Source: Yoonia maricola (GTDB lineage Bacteria; Pseudomonadota; Alphaproteobacteria; Rhodobacterales; Rhodobacteraceae). Taken from it: a DNA stretch of 64,000 nucleotides. Position numbers and translations under genes: made by a program. The notes beneath the pieces are model-generated. The model was not told where the DNA came from and did no database searches. It saw nothing but the letters and a program-made list of their open reading frames with translations. Shown piece by piece: positions 17,763 through 27,336 of this stretch (the stretch's first letter is position 1; every line of letters starts with the position of its first letter). The DNA lies in contig NZ_PGTY01000001.1 of NCBI RefSeq assembly GCF_002797915.1, positions 1,939,494 to 2,003,493 on the forward strand, given 5' to 3'.

Positions 17763-18446
17763 ATGAACCAATTGGTGACGAAAAAGCCGGAACACGAAAA
17801 CATCTACCTTCAGGTGAAAGAGATGATTCTGTTTGGTGAGGTCGTGCCCGGGCAGCCCGTGACCATTCATGGGCTGGCCGATACGATCCGCACCGGCATC
17901 ACCCCTGCGCGCGAAGCGATCAGGCGCCTGACCGCCGAAGGTGCGCTGGTGACCCGCGAGAACAGGCGCATCGAAGTGCCCGCGATGACGGAACACAGGT
18001 TGCAACAGATTGAACTGGTGCGTCTGACCGTCGAACCTGCTTTAGCGGAAGCGGCAGCGCAACATTGTAAAGTAAATGATATCGACGTTTTAGAACAGCT
18101 TGACGCGCAGGTCGATAAAGCCATTCAAGTGGGTGACGTGCGTGGATACCTTGAAGCGAATTACCGGTTCCACTTCCATCTCTATGGCCTTGCGGACGCC
18201 GAAATTTTGCGGCGGATCGCCGAAACACTTTGGTTGCGCATCGGGCCATCATTGCGTGTGGTTTGCGGTCGTTATGGCACAGCCAACCTGATCGACCATC
18301 ACCGGGCGGCCACTCAAGCACTCCGCAACGGCGATGCCACTGCCACCAAGGACGCCATCGCGCAGGACATCCGCCAAGGGATGGAATTTGTGCGCCAGAC
18401 AGCCGCCAGAGACGGCGCGCGCGCCAACGCCAATGACACCAATTGA
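17763..18446 (+). CDS. GntR-family regulator (FCD subfamily)
   Basis: A 227-residue regulator. The N-terminal winged helix has GQPVTIHGLADTIRTGITPAREAIRRLTAEGALV. The C-terminal FCD ligand domain has metal/ligand histidines in NYRFHFHLYGLA and NLIDHHRAATQAL. It lies between the divergent potFGHI operon and the putrescine breakdown genes and most likely represses both until a polyamine-derived signal is bound. TTTGAT-type boxes occur in the divergent region and again just before the glutamine-synthetase-like gene. Confidence 0.88.
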   Translation: MNQLVTKKPEHENIYLQVKEMILFGEVVPGQPVTIHGLADTIRTGITPAREAIRRLTAEGALVTRENRRIEVPAMTEHRLQQIELVRLTVEPALAEAAAQHCKVNDIDVLEQLDAQVDKAIQVGDVRGYLEANYRFHFHLYGLADAEILRRIAETLWLRIGPSLRVVCGRYGTANLIDHHRAATQALRNGDATATKDAIAQDIRQGMEFVRQTAARDGARANANDTN

Positions 18447-18519
18447 CTATTGCAAATATTTTGATCAAATTATTGCGAGCAAGCCCTAGAACGCCCGATT
18501 GCCCGCGCAGGAGCCACCC

Positions 18520-19896
18520 ATGTCGTCATACGATAAAAGCAACTGGCAAGATCGTCTTTCAGACGAATTTATCACCTACGCCAAAGGCGAAAAAATCGAC
18601 GGCGTCGAGTGTATCGTACCTGATCTGGTCGGCACGTCACGCGGCAAAACGATGCCTACTGTGAAATTCCAACCGGACGCAGAAATGGCGCTGCCAATCT
18701 CGCTCTTTTATCAGACGATTTCGGGCGAATACGTCGATATGGACATCGACAACCAATGGCTGGAAAAGGACATCGTTCTCAAACCCGATATGGCCACTGC
18801 CTGCGCGATCCCTTGGGCAGAAGACCCGTCGCTGCAAGTCATCTGTGATATGTTTAACCGCGACGGCACACCGCTTGCCATCGCCCCGCGCACCATTCTG
18901 CAAAACATCATGCAGGCCTATGCCGACAAGGGCTGGAAGCCGGTGATCGCGCCAGAGCTGGAATTCTATCTCACAACCCCCAACCTTGATCCCAATGACC
19001 CCATCGAAACACCCGTTGGCAGGACCGGGCGCAAGGTGCCCAGCCGTCAGGTTTATTCAATGGTGGCTGTGGATGAATATGGACCTGTCATAGACACCAT
19101 CTATGATTACGCCGAACATCAGGGCCTTTCCATTGATACACTGATCCAAGAAGGCGGCGCGGGCCAGATCGAGATCAACCTGATGCATGGCGACCCCCTG
19201 CATCTGGCCGATCAGGTGTTCTATTTCAAACGGACGATCCGCGAGGCGGCGTTGAAGAACAACGTCTTTGCCACCTTCATGGCCAAACCCAAGCGAGATG
19301 AGCCGGGCAGCGCAATGCATGTGCATCAAAGCGTGGTCGATACCAAGACCGGGCAGAACATCTTTTCAAACGCTGATGGGTCAGAAACCGAGTTGTTCCG
19401 CTGGTTCATTGGCGGGTCGCAGAAATATCTGATGCAAATCGTTCCATTGCTGGCCCCTTACGTAAATTCCTACCGCCGCATCACCGTCGATGGGCAAAGC
19501 GCGCCCGCCAATCTGGAATGGGCGACAGACAACCGCACCACTGGCCTGCGGGTACCACATTCTGGCCCCGAAGGACGGCGGCTCGAAAACCGCGTGATCG
19601 GGATGGACTGTAACCCATACATCGCCATCGCGGCCTCATTGGCATGCGGCTATCTGGGTATGCTCAACAAGGTGGAACCGCGCGCCGAAGCAATGAAAGA
19701 GGTCTGGGAAGCCGAAATTGCTCTGCCCGCCAGCTTGCGCGAAGCGCTTGAGCTTTTTGCAGAGGCCGACGACATCCGCGCCCTTCTGGGTCAAGAATTC
19801 TGCCGCCTCTACGAACAAATCAAACAAGCCGAAAACGAAGAGTATCAGCGCGAAATCTCACCTTGGGAACGCCGCCACCTTCTTTTGAACGTCTGA
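18520..19896 (+). CDS. puuA: Glutamine-synthetase-family enzyme, probable gamma-glutamylputrescine synthetase
   Basis: A 458-residue member of the glutamine synthetase superfamily. Recognisable parts are the glutamate/metal site stretch PELEFYL, AMHVHQSV (nucleotide and metal-binding histidines) and NRTTGLRVP(H). It would join glutamate to putrescine with ATP in the first step of the gamma-glutamyl route of putrescine use. The start at 18520 is supported by AGGAG 6 bases upstream; the frame open from 18499 lacks such a site. The setting (GntR regulator, aminotransferase, FAD oxidase, putrescine transporter) supports the polyamine assignment over ordinary GlnA. Confidence 0.85.
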   Translation: MSSYDKSNWQDRLSDEFITYAKGEKIDGVECIVPDLVGTSRGKTMPTVKFQPDAEMALPISLFYQTISGEYVDMDIDNQWLEKDIVLKPDMATACAIPWAEDPSLQVICDMFNRDGTPLAIAPRTILQNIMQAYADKGWKPVIAPELEFYLTTPNLDPNDPIETPVGRTGRKVPSRQVYSMVAVDEYGPVIDTIYDYAEHQGLSIDTLIQEGGAGQIEINLMHGDPLHLADQVFYFKRTIREAALKNNVFATFMAKPKRDEPGSAMHVHQSVVDTKTGQNIFSNADGSETELFRWFIGGSQKYLMQIVPLLAPYVNSYRRITVDGQSAPANLEWATDNRTTGLRVPHSGPEGRRLENRVIGMDCNPYIAIAASLACGYLGMLNKVEPRAEAMKEVWEAEIALPASLREALELFAEADDIRALLGQEFCRLYEQIKQAENEEYQREISPWERRHLLLNV

Positions 19897-19904
19897 GGTC
19901 TCGC

Positions 19905-21299
19905 ATGAATATCCTAGCCAACTACCCGCCGACCGAAGAACTGCAAGCGCTCGACGCAGCCTACCACCTGCATCCGTTCACCCATGCCAATGCGCTCGCC
20001 GCGAAAGGCCCGCGCGTCATCACGTCTGCCAAAGGCGTCTGGCTGAAAGATAGCGATGGCGAAGAAATCATTGATGGCATGGCGGGTCTGTGGTGCGTGA
20101 ACATCGGCTATGGCCGGGACGAGCTGGCCGAAGCGGCCGCGCGCCAGATGAAAGAACTGCCCTACTATAACACCTTTTTCCAGACGACCCATGTACCGGC
20201 CCTGATGCTCGCCAAGAAACTGGCTGAACTTGCGCCGGATAACATGAACCAAGTGTTCTTTGCCAGCGGCGGCTCTGACGCCAATGATACCAACATCCGC
20301 CTTGTCCGCACCTATTGGGCTGAAAAGGGTCAACCCGAACGCGAAGTCATCATCTCGCGTTGGAACGCCTACCACGGCTCGACCATTGGTGGCGCGTCGT
20401 TGGGTGGGATGAAGGGCATGCATGGCCAAGGCAGCCTGCCCATTCCCGGTATCGCATTCATCGACCAGCCGAACTGGTGGGCCGAAGGGGGCGATATGAC
20501 CCCTGAAGCATTCGGGTTGGAACGCGCGCGCCAGTTGGAAAACAAGATCAAAGAGATCGGCCCTGACAAGGTCGGCGCGTTCATCGCCGAGCCGATCCAA
20601 GGGGCTGGTGGTGTCATTGTTCCGCCAGACACCTACTGGCCTGAAATCCAGCGGATCGTTAAGAAATACGGTATCTTGCTGATTGCCGATGAGGTGATTT
20701 GCGGCTTTGGGCGCACTGGCAATTGGTTCGGCTCGCAAACCGTCGGCATTGAACCCGACATCATGACCATCGCCAAAGGGCTTAGCTCTGGCTACATCCC
20801 CATCGGCGGGTCTATCGTATCTGACGCAGTTGCGGCGATCCTGCGCGAGACCGAATTCAACCACGGGTATACCTACTCCGGCCACCCGGTCGCCTGTGCA
20901 GTCGCATTGGAAAACCTGCGCATTCTGGAAGAAGAAGGTATGGTCGACAACGTGCGCGATGTGACCGCGCCCTACCTGCGCGAGAAGTGGGAAGCATTGG
21001 CAGATCACCCGCTGGTGGGCGAGGCCAAGATCGTGGGCATGATGGCCTCTATCGCACTGACGCCAGACAAATCCACACGCGCCGTGTTCGCAGCCGAAGC
21101 GGGGACCGCAGGCTTCATCTGCCGCGACCGTTGCTTTGCCAATAACATCATCATGCGCAGCGTCGGCGACCGGATGATCATCTCGCCCCCGCTGTCGATC
21201 ACCTGCGATGAGATCGACATTCTGATCGCAAGGGCGCGTAAATCACTGGATGAATGTTACGCGCAACTGAAGGCCGATGATCTGCTGAAAGTGGGCTAG
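19905..21299 (+). CDS. spuC: Class III aminotransferase, probable putrescine/polyamine:pyruvate aminotransferase
   Basis: A 464-residue PLP enzyme. The PLP-holding lysine is in IAKGLSSGYIPIGG, the cofactor aspartate in LLIADEVICGFGRTG, and the substrate entry part in HPFTHANALAAKGPRVI is typical of the omega-amine aminotransferases (SpuC/YgjG type). It transfers the terminal amino group of putrescine or a related amine to pyruvate. The ATG at 19905 follows the synthetase gene by 8 bases. The next gene begins directly after its stop. Confidence 0.82.
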   Translation: MNILANYPPTEELQALDAAYHLHPFTHANALAAKGPRVITSAKGVWLKDSDGEEIIDGMAGLWCVNIGYGRDELAEAAARQMKELPYYNTFFQTTHVPALMLAKKLAELAPDNMNQVFFASGGSDANDTNIRLVRTYWAEKGQPEREVIISRWNAYHGSTIGGASLGGMKGMHGQGSLPIPGIAFIDQPNWWAEGGDMTPEAFGLERARQLENKIKEIGPDKVGAFIAEPIQGAGGVIVPPDTYWPEIQRIVKKYGILLIADEVICGFGRTGNWFGSQTVGIEPDIMTIAKGLSSGYIPIGGSIVSDAVAAILRETEFNHGYTYSGHPVACAVALENLRILEEEGMVDNVRDVTAPYLREKWEALADHPLVGEAKIVGMMASIALTPDKSTRAVFAAEAGTAGFICRDRCFANNIIMRSVGDRMIISPPLSITCDEIDILIARARKSLDECYAQLKADDLLKVG

Positions 21300-22601
21300 A
21301 TGGACCTGCTGACCGCCAACGACCGGCAGGGTGAATACCCAGCCTCCTACTATGCCGCGACGGCCGAGCATCTTACGCGTTTCCCCGCCGCTACGGGTGA
21401 ATTCACCTGCGATGTCTGCGTCGTTGGTGCCGGTTTCACCGGCCTCTCAACCGCCTATCATCTGGCCCAACGTGGCTATGATGTCGTTGTGCTCGACGCC
21501 CAGCGCGTAGGCTTTGGCGCGTCAGGGCGCAATGGCGGGCAGGTCAGCATGGGCCAGCGGCGCGATCAGGATGAACTGGAAGCGATGGTCGGCGACACCC
21601 ACGCCCGTGCGCTCTGGGATATCGGATGTCAGGCAGTCGATCTGGTGCGTGATCTATGCGCCAAAGACGAAGTACGCACGACCTTCCACCCCGGTATCCT
21701 GCACACAGTGCATCGCCAGCGCGATCACGTACACAACCATGCGTTTGCCGCGCATATGCAAACGAAATATGGCTACGACAAAATCAGCGTGCTGGAACCC
21801 GATGCCTGCCGCGAGATCGTCAATTCGCCTGCCTATCATGGCGGAACGCTGGATATGGGATCGGGGCATGTGAACCCGCTTGAACTGGTACTTGGGCTGG
21901 GGCGGCTGGCAGAGAAGGCAGGCGCGCGTATCTTCGAAGGGTCGAAAGTCATCGGTGTGGCCGAAGGCGACCCGGCCACGGTCACAACAGACCAAGCGAC
22001 AATCAAGGCGCGTTTTGTCGTTCTGGGGTGCAACGGTTATCTGGGCCGTATGCACAAACACGTGGCCGCTCGTGTCATGCCGATCAACAATTTCATCGTC
22101 GCAACCGCGCCGATGTCGCCCAACGCGCAAGAAGATATCATTCGCCACAACTACGCCGTCGCCGATAGCAAGTTTGTGGTAAATTACTTTCGCTTCTCCG
22201 ATGATCACCGGCTGCTGTTTGGCGGCGGGGAATCCTATGGCTATAAATTTCCCGCCGATATCACCAAGACCGTGCGCAAGCCGTTGACCCTGATTTTCCC
22301 ACAACTCAAAGACGTCGTGATCGACCATGCCTGGGGCGGCACACTTGGCATCACAATGAACCGCATGCCGCATTACGAACGGATCGGCGGCAATATCCTG
22401 ACAATGTCGGGGTTTTCCGGCTCCGGGGTCGCGCTGGGCACGCTATCCGGACAGATCGCGGCAGAAGCCATCGCCGGACAAGCCGAACGATTCGACATTA
22501 TGGCGCAAGTGCCGACTGCCGCCTTCCCCGGTGGCCCGACTCTAAGATCACCCCTACTGGTTCTGGCCATGTTGTGGTATGGTCTACGTGACCGGCTATA
22601 G
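21300..22601 (+). CDS. puuB: FAD-dependent amine oxidase, probable gamma-glutamylputrescine oxidase
   Basis: A 433-residue DAO-family flavoprotein. The N-terminal dinucleotide-binding motif is VVGAGFTGLSTAYHLAQRGYDVVVLDA. GFGASGRNGGQVS follows, typical of PuuB/OrdL. The C-terminal GFSGSGVALGTLSGQIAAEAI completes the FAD site. It oxidises gamma-glutamylputrescine to the aldehyde, with release of ammonia and peroxide. The start codon lies immediately after the aminotransferase stop, so the genes are co-transcribed. No PuuC aldehyde dehydrogenase or PuuD hydrolase is visible in the window. Confidence 0.85.
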   Translation: MDLLTANDRQGEYPASYYAATAEHLTRFPAATGEFTCDVCVVGAGFTGLSTAYHLAQRGYDVVVLDAQRVGFGASGRNGGQVSMGQRRDQDELEAMVGDTHARALWDIGCQAVDLVRDLCAKDEVRTTFHPGILHTVHRQRDHVHNHAFAAHMQTKYGYDKISVLEPDACREIVNSPAYHGGTLDMGSGHVNPLELVLGLGRLAEKAGARIFEGSKVIGVAEGDPATVTTDQATIKARFVVLGCNGYLGRMHKHVAARVMPINNFIVATAPMSPNAQEDIIRHNYAVADSKFVVNYFRFSDDHRLLFGGGESYGYKFPADITKTVRKPLTLIFPQLKDVVIDHAWGGTLGITMNRMPHYERIGGNILTMSGFSGSGVALGTLSGQIAAEAIAGQAERFDIMAQVPTAAFPGGPTLRSPLLVLAMLWYGLRDRL

Positions 22602-22854
22602 CGGTCATGGCTTGCTAACCATACTTTCAAACAAGCCTTGTACTTGCAGGTGCAGAGCGTTTGAATAAGCGAGGAATCGCCAAAGAGGCCAGAACACGGG
22701 CTTTTCCGCTGTGACATTGAGATTCTTTGATATCAAATTTCCATATTAAAGAACTGTTTGTTTGTTCAAAGGCTCATTTTTGGCCCTAATACGGTCGTAA
22801 ATTCACCCAGATGCCAGTATTTAAGCATCTGATGGGGTGTGAAAGGTAATATCA

Positions 22855-23025
22855 ATGAAGAACACGACGCAGTCGATGAGCCCACAGGAGGCAGCTCAGG
22901 CATTTTATGGGCAAGATGAAAAATCTTTCTCAGAGATGCTAAGCCAACTTACCGTCAATGATCCGCGTCTGGTGGCGATCTTTCAACGCACGCGACAGCG
23001 GTTCCTTGATAAACAAGACGGCTGA
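22855..23025 (+). CDS. Small hypothetical protein, 56 residues
   Basis: An open frame of 57 codons with ATG at 22855, preceded by GAAAGGTAA, and a TGA stop at 23023. It begins MKNTTQSMSPQEAAQAFYG and continues as a charged helical protein with no signal peptide or membrane segment. No family is recognised. The 250 bases before it, back to the oxidase stop, hold no gene but contain a perfect palindrome TTTGATATCAAA at 22726-22737. The 150 bases after it lead to yidC. Confidence 0.5.
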   Translation: MKNTTQSMSPQEAAQAFYGQDEKSFSEMLSQLTVNDPRLVAIFQRTRQRFLDKQDG

Positions 23026-23176
23026 CCCACTTTCGGCGCGGTGTTCAGCGCCACCGCGACAGTGCGGCTCACAACTGCTTCAAACCGTCCAAAATCAGTG
23101 AAAACAGCTTGACCTTTCGGCGCGCGACAGGTTGAACAGCCCCCAGACTTTTCCACGGAATATGGGCGGTTTTCAG

Positions 23177-25000
23177 ATGGACGACCAGAACAAGAACCTC
23201 ATCCTGGCGACGGTGCTTAGCTTTGCCGTTATCGTGGCGTGGACCACGCTGTTCCCGCCGGAGGATCTGCCAATTGATCCGGCGGTTGAAACGGCCCAAA
23301 CGCTTGAGGATCCGACGCTACCATCGGCAGACCCGGCAGCCCCCGTCGCGACAACGCCAACCGAAGCGCCTGAACCTGCCGCCGAAGCCCCCCGCGTGGC
23401 GATTGAAACCGGCGAATTCAGCGGTTCCATCTCTTTGCAGGGTGGGCGGATTGATGATCTGGCACTCACCAACTATCGCGAAACGATTGACGAAGATGCA
23501 GCCGTCGTGCGCCTGCTTAAACCTGTGGGCGAACCGGGTGCCTATTTCGCGTCCTTCGGATGGTCCGCAACCGACGGGATTGAAGCCTCTGCCGTGCCCG
23601 GCCCCGATACGGTCTGGGCGCTGGAAAGCGGTGATACGCTGACCCCAAGCACCCCCGTCACCCTGTCTTGGGACAATGGCGCAGGCCAGATTTTCCGCAC
23701 TGAAATTGCTGTCGATGACGCTTTCATGTTCACTTTTGCGCAAAGCGTTGAGAACGCCACCAGCACCCCGATCTCTGCCCGCCCCTATGGTTTGCTGCGC
23801 CGCCACGGTGAACCAGATGATCTGAAAAACTTCTTCATCCTGCATGAAGGCATGGTGCGGATGACCGATGGTGAGCTGGAAGAAACCGGCTATGACGACA
23901 TCACTGAATACGCCATCGACCCCCGCGAACGCACGCAGGCCGAACGGCTGGATGTGACCGAGAGCGGCTGGATCGGCTATACTGACCATTATTGGATGAC
24001 AACGCTGATCCCTGAGCAAGGCGTGCCTTTCCGTTCCACCTCTAAATATTTCGACAGCCGCGACCTTTATCAGGCCGAGGCCGTGATGCCGATTGAAACC
24101 ATTGCCCCGGGGCAGACGACGACCGTGACAACACGTCTCTTTGCCGGCGCAAAGGAATGGGAAGCGATCCGTTCTTATGAAAACGAAGGCGGCGTTGGTG
24201 GCTTTCTTGATAGCATCGACTGGGGCTGGTTCTTTTTCTTGACCAAGCCAATCTTTGCGCTGCTGCACTACCTCAACATCATGATCGGCAACATGGGATG
24301 GTCAATCCTTGCCCTGACCGTGATCCTGAAAATCATCGTGCTGCCGCTGGCCTATAAATCCTACGTGTCGATGGCCAAAATGAAAGAGCTTCAGCCAGAG
24401 ATGGAAAAGCTAAAGGAAAAGACCGGCGACGATAAGCAAGCCATGCAGCAAGGCATGATGAAGCTTTACAAGGATAATAACGTGAATCCGGCTGCTGGTT
24501 GTTTGCCAATCCTGCTACAAATTCCGATCTTCTTTTCGCTCTACAAGGTGATCTTCGTGACCATCGAGCTACGGCACGCGCCATGGATCGGCTGGATCAA
24601 AGATCTTTCAGCCCCTGATCCATCGTCATTGATCAACCTCTTCGGTCTGCTACCCTTTGCTGCGCCAGAACCCGGTTCGATCCTTGCGCTGATCATGATC
24701 GGTATCCTGCCTATCCTGCTTGGTGTTTCCATGTGGTTGCAACAAAAGCTGAACCCGGCCCCGACAGACCCCACGCAACAGATGATTTTTGCGTGGATGC
24801 CTTGGGTCTTTATGTTCATGCTGGGCTCTTTCGCATCCGGTCTGGTACTGTACTGGATCGCCAACAACATCATCACTTTCACCCAGCAGTATGCGATTAT
24901 GCGCAGCCATGGGGCAAAGCCGGATGTGTTTGGCAACATCAAGGCCAGCCTGAAAAAGAAGGCCTCTACCGCCGACGCGGATAAGAAAGAGGACAAGTAG
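23177..25000 (+). CDS. yidC: Membrane protein insertase YidC
   Basis: A 607-residue inner membrane insertase/chaperone. The N-terminal helix (NKNLILATVLSFAVIVAW) anchors a large periplasmic domain (residues about 30-340). The conserved core follows: MGWSILALTVILKIIVLPLAYKS, a cytoplasmic coiled part with MKELQPEMEKLKEKTGDDKQ, then NPAAGCLPILLQIPIFFSLYKV and two more helices ending with LYWIANNIITFTQQY. It inserts proteins on its own or with SecYEG. The start MDDQNKNLI at 23177 is the usual one in this group. rpmH and rnpA, often upstream in bacteria, are not here. Confidence 0.95.
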   Translation: MDDQNKNLILATVLSFAVIVAWTTLFPPEDLPIDPAVETAQTLEDPTLPSADPAAPVATTPTEAPEPAAEAPRVAIETGEFSGSISLQGGRIDDLALTNYRETIDEDAAVVRLLKPVGEPGAYFASFGWSATDGIEASAVPGPDTVWALESGDTLTPSTPVTLSWDNGAGQIFRTEIAVDDAFMFTFAQSVENATSTPISARPYGLLRRHGEPDDLKNFFILHEGMVRMTDGELEETGYDDITEYAIDPRERTQAERLDVTESGWIGYTDHYWMTTLIPEQGVPFRSTSKYFDSRDLYQAEAVMPIETIAPGQTTTVTTRLFAGAKEWEAIRSYENEGGVGGFLDSIDWGWFFFLTKPIFALLHYLNIMIGNMGWSILALTVILKIIVLPLAYKSYVSMAKMKELQPEMEKLKEKTGDDKQAMQQGMMKLYKDNNVNPAAGCLPILLQIPIFFSLYKVIFVTIELRHAPWIGWIKDLSAPDPSSLINLFGLLPFAAPEPGSILALIMIGILPILLGVSMWLQQKLNPAPTDPTQQMIFAWMPWVFMFMLGSFASGLVLYWIANNIITFTQQYAIMRSHGAKPDVFGNIKASLKKKASTADADKKEDK

Positions 25001-25756
25001 ATGCCAAGTGTCGCCGCACTGTGGCGGCACCCCATCAAAAGCCACGGTCGCGAAGCGTTAGATGAGGTAACGCTTTTTGAAGGACAAACAATGCCTTGGG
25101 ACAGGACGTGGGCAGTAACCCATGAGGCATCAAAGTTTGACGCATCCAACCCTACATGGGTGATGTGCCGGAACTTCATGATTGGCGTATCGACCCCCGC
25201 GCTGGCAGGGATTTGGGCCAGTTTCGACGAAGCAACCGGCACGATCACGCTGCGGCATGCAGACTTGGAAGAGATCAACTTTAACCCCGATGATCCCACC
25301 GACGCAGACCGTTTTATCGCATGGGTCCGCCCGCTTTGCCCACCTGACAAACGCCAACCCGTGGGATTGGCGAAAGCGCCGATGCGCGGCATGACAGACA
25401 GCAACTATCCGACCGTGTCCATCATGACGCAAGCCAGCCATAACGCCGTGGCGCAGAAACTGGGCCGACCGCTGGAAATCGAACGCTGGCGCGGCAACAT
25501 CTGGTTGGACGGTGCAGGACCTTGGGAAGAGCTGGAATGGCTGGGAAAGGACGTGCAGATCGGCGGGGCCATGCTGCATATCGTTGAACCCATTGAGCGC
25601 TGCAAGCACACCATGGCCAACCCGCGCACAGGCAAACGCGATGCCGATACGCTTGCCGCCTTACGCGACGGTTGGAACCATCAGTATTTTGGCGTCTATG
25701 CCAAGGTGATCAAGGGCGGTAAGGTCGCCCTGAACGACACGGCAAAGGTGGTCTGA
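25001..25756 (+). CDS. MOSC domain protein
   Basis: A 251-residue protein. The MOSC N-terminal beta-barrel starts VAALWRHPIKSHGREALDEVTL, and the C-terminal MOSC core has ERCKHTMANPRTGKRD, whose cysteine is the conserved sulphur-carrying or cofactor-binding residue. MOSC proteins handle activated sulphur or bind molybdenum cofactor, for example in N-hydroxylated base reduction. It starts right after the yidC stop and is followed by engB after 1 base, a conserved order in Rhodobacterales. Its substrate is unknown. Confidence 0.85.
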   Translation: MPSVAALWRHPIKSHGREALDEVTLFEGQTMPWDRTWAVTHEASKFDASNPTWVMCRNFMIGVSTPALAGIWASFDEATGTITLRHADLEEINFNPDDPTDADRFIAWVRPLCPPDKRQPVGLAKAPMRGMTDSNYPTVSIMTQASHNAVAQKLGRPLEIERWRGNIWLDGAGPWEELEWLGKDVQIGGAMLHIVEPIERCKHTMANPRTGKRDADTLAALRDGWNHQYFGVYAKVIKGGKVALNDTAKVV

Positions 25757-25757
25757 C

Positions 25758-26405
25758 ATGGAAATGCGCTTTCCCGAAGTGGACGAGCCTGACGCACATG
25801 CGCTTGAAAAAGGGCGGCTGCTGTTTGCCGGCGAAACCGATTTCGTCAAAGGCGTCGTGGCGATGGACGGCCTGCCGCCAGCGGATCGGGTCGAAGTGTG
25901 CTTTGCCGGGCGCTCCAACGTGGGCAAGTCGTCCCTGATCAATGCGCTGACCGGGCGCAAGGGCCTTGCCCGCGCATCAAACACGCCAGGGCGGACGCAA
26001 GAGATCAACTTTTTCACCGCAGGCGATATTTATGTGGTTGATCTGCCGGGCTATGGTTTTGCCAATGCGCCCGTCGCGGTCGTTGAAAAATGGCAGCGCC
26101 TGCTCAAGCAATACCTGCAAGGGCGGCAAACCCTGCGGCGGGTGTTCGTGCTGATCGATGCGCGCCATGGGGCCAAGGCGGTGGACGAAGAAATCATGTC
26201 GCTGCTCGACAGCGCAGCCGTCACCTTTCAGGTTGTCATGACCAAAGTGGACAAACTCAAAGGCGACGCGCTGCAGGCCTCGCTTGATAAGACCCGCGCG
26301 GCACTAGCCAAACACCCCGCCGCATTTCCCGAACTGATCCTGACATCATCGGAAAAGGGCGACGGCATCAAGACGCTCCGCGCCATCATCGCGGATATCG
26401 CATGA
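25758..26405 (+). CDS. engB: Ribosome biogenesis GTPase EngB (YihA/YsxC)
   Basis: A 215-residue GTPase. The P-loop is [12 protein letters not shown], switch I has [13 protein letters not shown]3 is DLPGYGFA, and G4 is TKVDKL. It helps late assembly of the 50S subunit. The length fits the family. It follows the MOSC gene by one base and overlaps a possible argB start at 26402. Confidence 0.95.
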   Translation: MEMRFPEVDEPDAHALEKGRLLFAGETDFVKGVVAMDGLPPADRVEVCFAGRSNVGKSSLINALTGRKGLARASNTPGRTQEINFFTAGDIYVVDLPGYGFANAPVAVVEKWQRLLKQYLQGRQTLRRVFVLIDARHGAKAVDEEIMSLLDSAAVTFQVVMTKVDKLKGDALQASLDKTRAALAKHPAAFPELILTSSEKGDGIKTLRAIIADIA

Positions 26406-26422
26406 AGACAAGGACCCAAGAC

Positions 26423-27277
26423 ATGAACCGTGACTGGATCGCCACCGCCGGCACCCTTAGTCAGGCATTGCCCTATATGCAGCGCTATGCCGGTGCGACG
26501 GTCGTTATTAAACTTGGCGGGCACGCGATGGGCAGCGATGAGGCCATGCACGGATTTGCCCGTGACGTGGTGCTGATGCGGCAAGTCGGTTTGAACCCGG
26601 TGATCGTGCACGGCGGCGGGCCGATGATCAACGAAATGCTGGGCAAGCTGGATATCAAATCCGAGTTCGTGAACGGCAAACGGGTCACCGATCAGGCGAC
26701 CATGGATGTGGTCGAAATGGTGCTATCGGGACAGGTGAACAACCGGCTGGTGCAGGCGATCTGCGCAGAAGGCGGCAAAGCCGTCGGCCTGTCCGGTAAA
26801 GATGCAAACCTGATGATCTGCAAGCAGACGCACAAGGATCTCGGCTTTGTCGGGACACCCTCAACAGTGGACCCCACGATCCTGCGCGACCTCCACGCCG
26901 CCCATGCAATCCCGGTGATTGCACCCTTGGGCATGGGTCGCGAAGGTGAGACGTTCAACATCAACGGCGACACTGCTGCTGGCGCCATTGCAGGCGCGCT
27001 CAAGGCCGACCGCCTGCTGCTGCTGACCGATGTTGAAGGCGTGAAAGACAAATCCGGCGAAGTCCTGACCGAGATTGACCCCAAGATCATTCCAGATCTG
27101 ATCGCCGATGGCACCATCGCAGGCGGCATGATCCCAAAGACGGAAACAGCGCTTGCGGCGATGAACGACGGCGTGCGTGCGGTTGTGATCCTTGACGGGC
27201 GTGCGCCGAATGCCTGCCTGCTGGAACTGTTCACCGACCACGGTGCAGGCTCCCTCATCCGGCGGCCCCGCGTCTGA
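26423..27277 (+). CDS. argB: Acetylglutamate kinase
   Basis: A 284-residue amino-acid kinase. It has [12 protein letters not shown] for phosphate binding, [11 protein letters not shown] for acetylglutamate, [15 protein letters not shown], and [11 protein letters not shown] near the C-terminus. It phosphorylates N-acetylglutamate in arginine synthesis. The ATG at 26423 ([10 protein letters not shown]) has AAGGA 9 bases upstream. An ATG at 26402 overlapping the engB stop would add seven residues and cannot be ruled out. The C-terminal arginine-sensing part looks complete. Confidence 0.94.
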   Translation: MNRDWIATAGTLSQALPYMQRYAGATVVIKLGGHAMGSDEAMHGFARDVVLMRQVGLNPVIVHGGGPMINEMLGKLDIKSEFVNGKRVTDQATMDVVEMVLSGQVNNRLVQAICAEGGKAVGLSGKDANLMICKQTHKDLGFVGTPSTVDPTILRDLHAAHAIPVIAPLGMGREGETFNINGDTAAGAIAGALKADRLLLLTDVEGVKDKSGEVLTEIDPKIIPDLIADGTIAGGMIPKTETALAAMNDGVRAVVILDGRAPNACLLELFTDHGAGSLIRRPRV

Positions 27278-27336
27278 AATATTTGGCGATTCCCTGATTG
27301 ATGCTATCGTCGTGTCATTTCAGACAGGAGCATTTT

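Noticed and set aside
22602..22854. tRNA or small RNA after the oxidase gene
   Set aside because: Some short inverted repeats are present but no cloverleaf, TTCGA loop or terminator could be found.
23026..23176. Possible rpmH or rnpA remnant upstream of yidC
   Set aside because: No frame resembles L34 or the RNase P protein; the region is too short and reads as plain upstream sequence.
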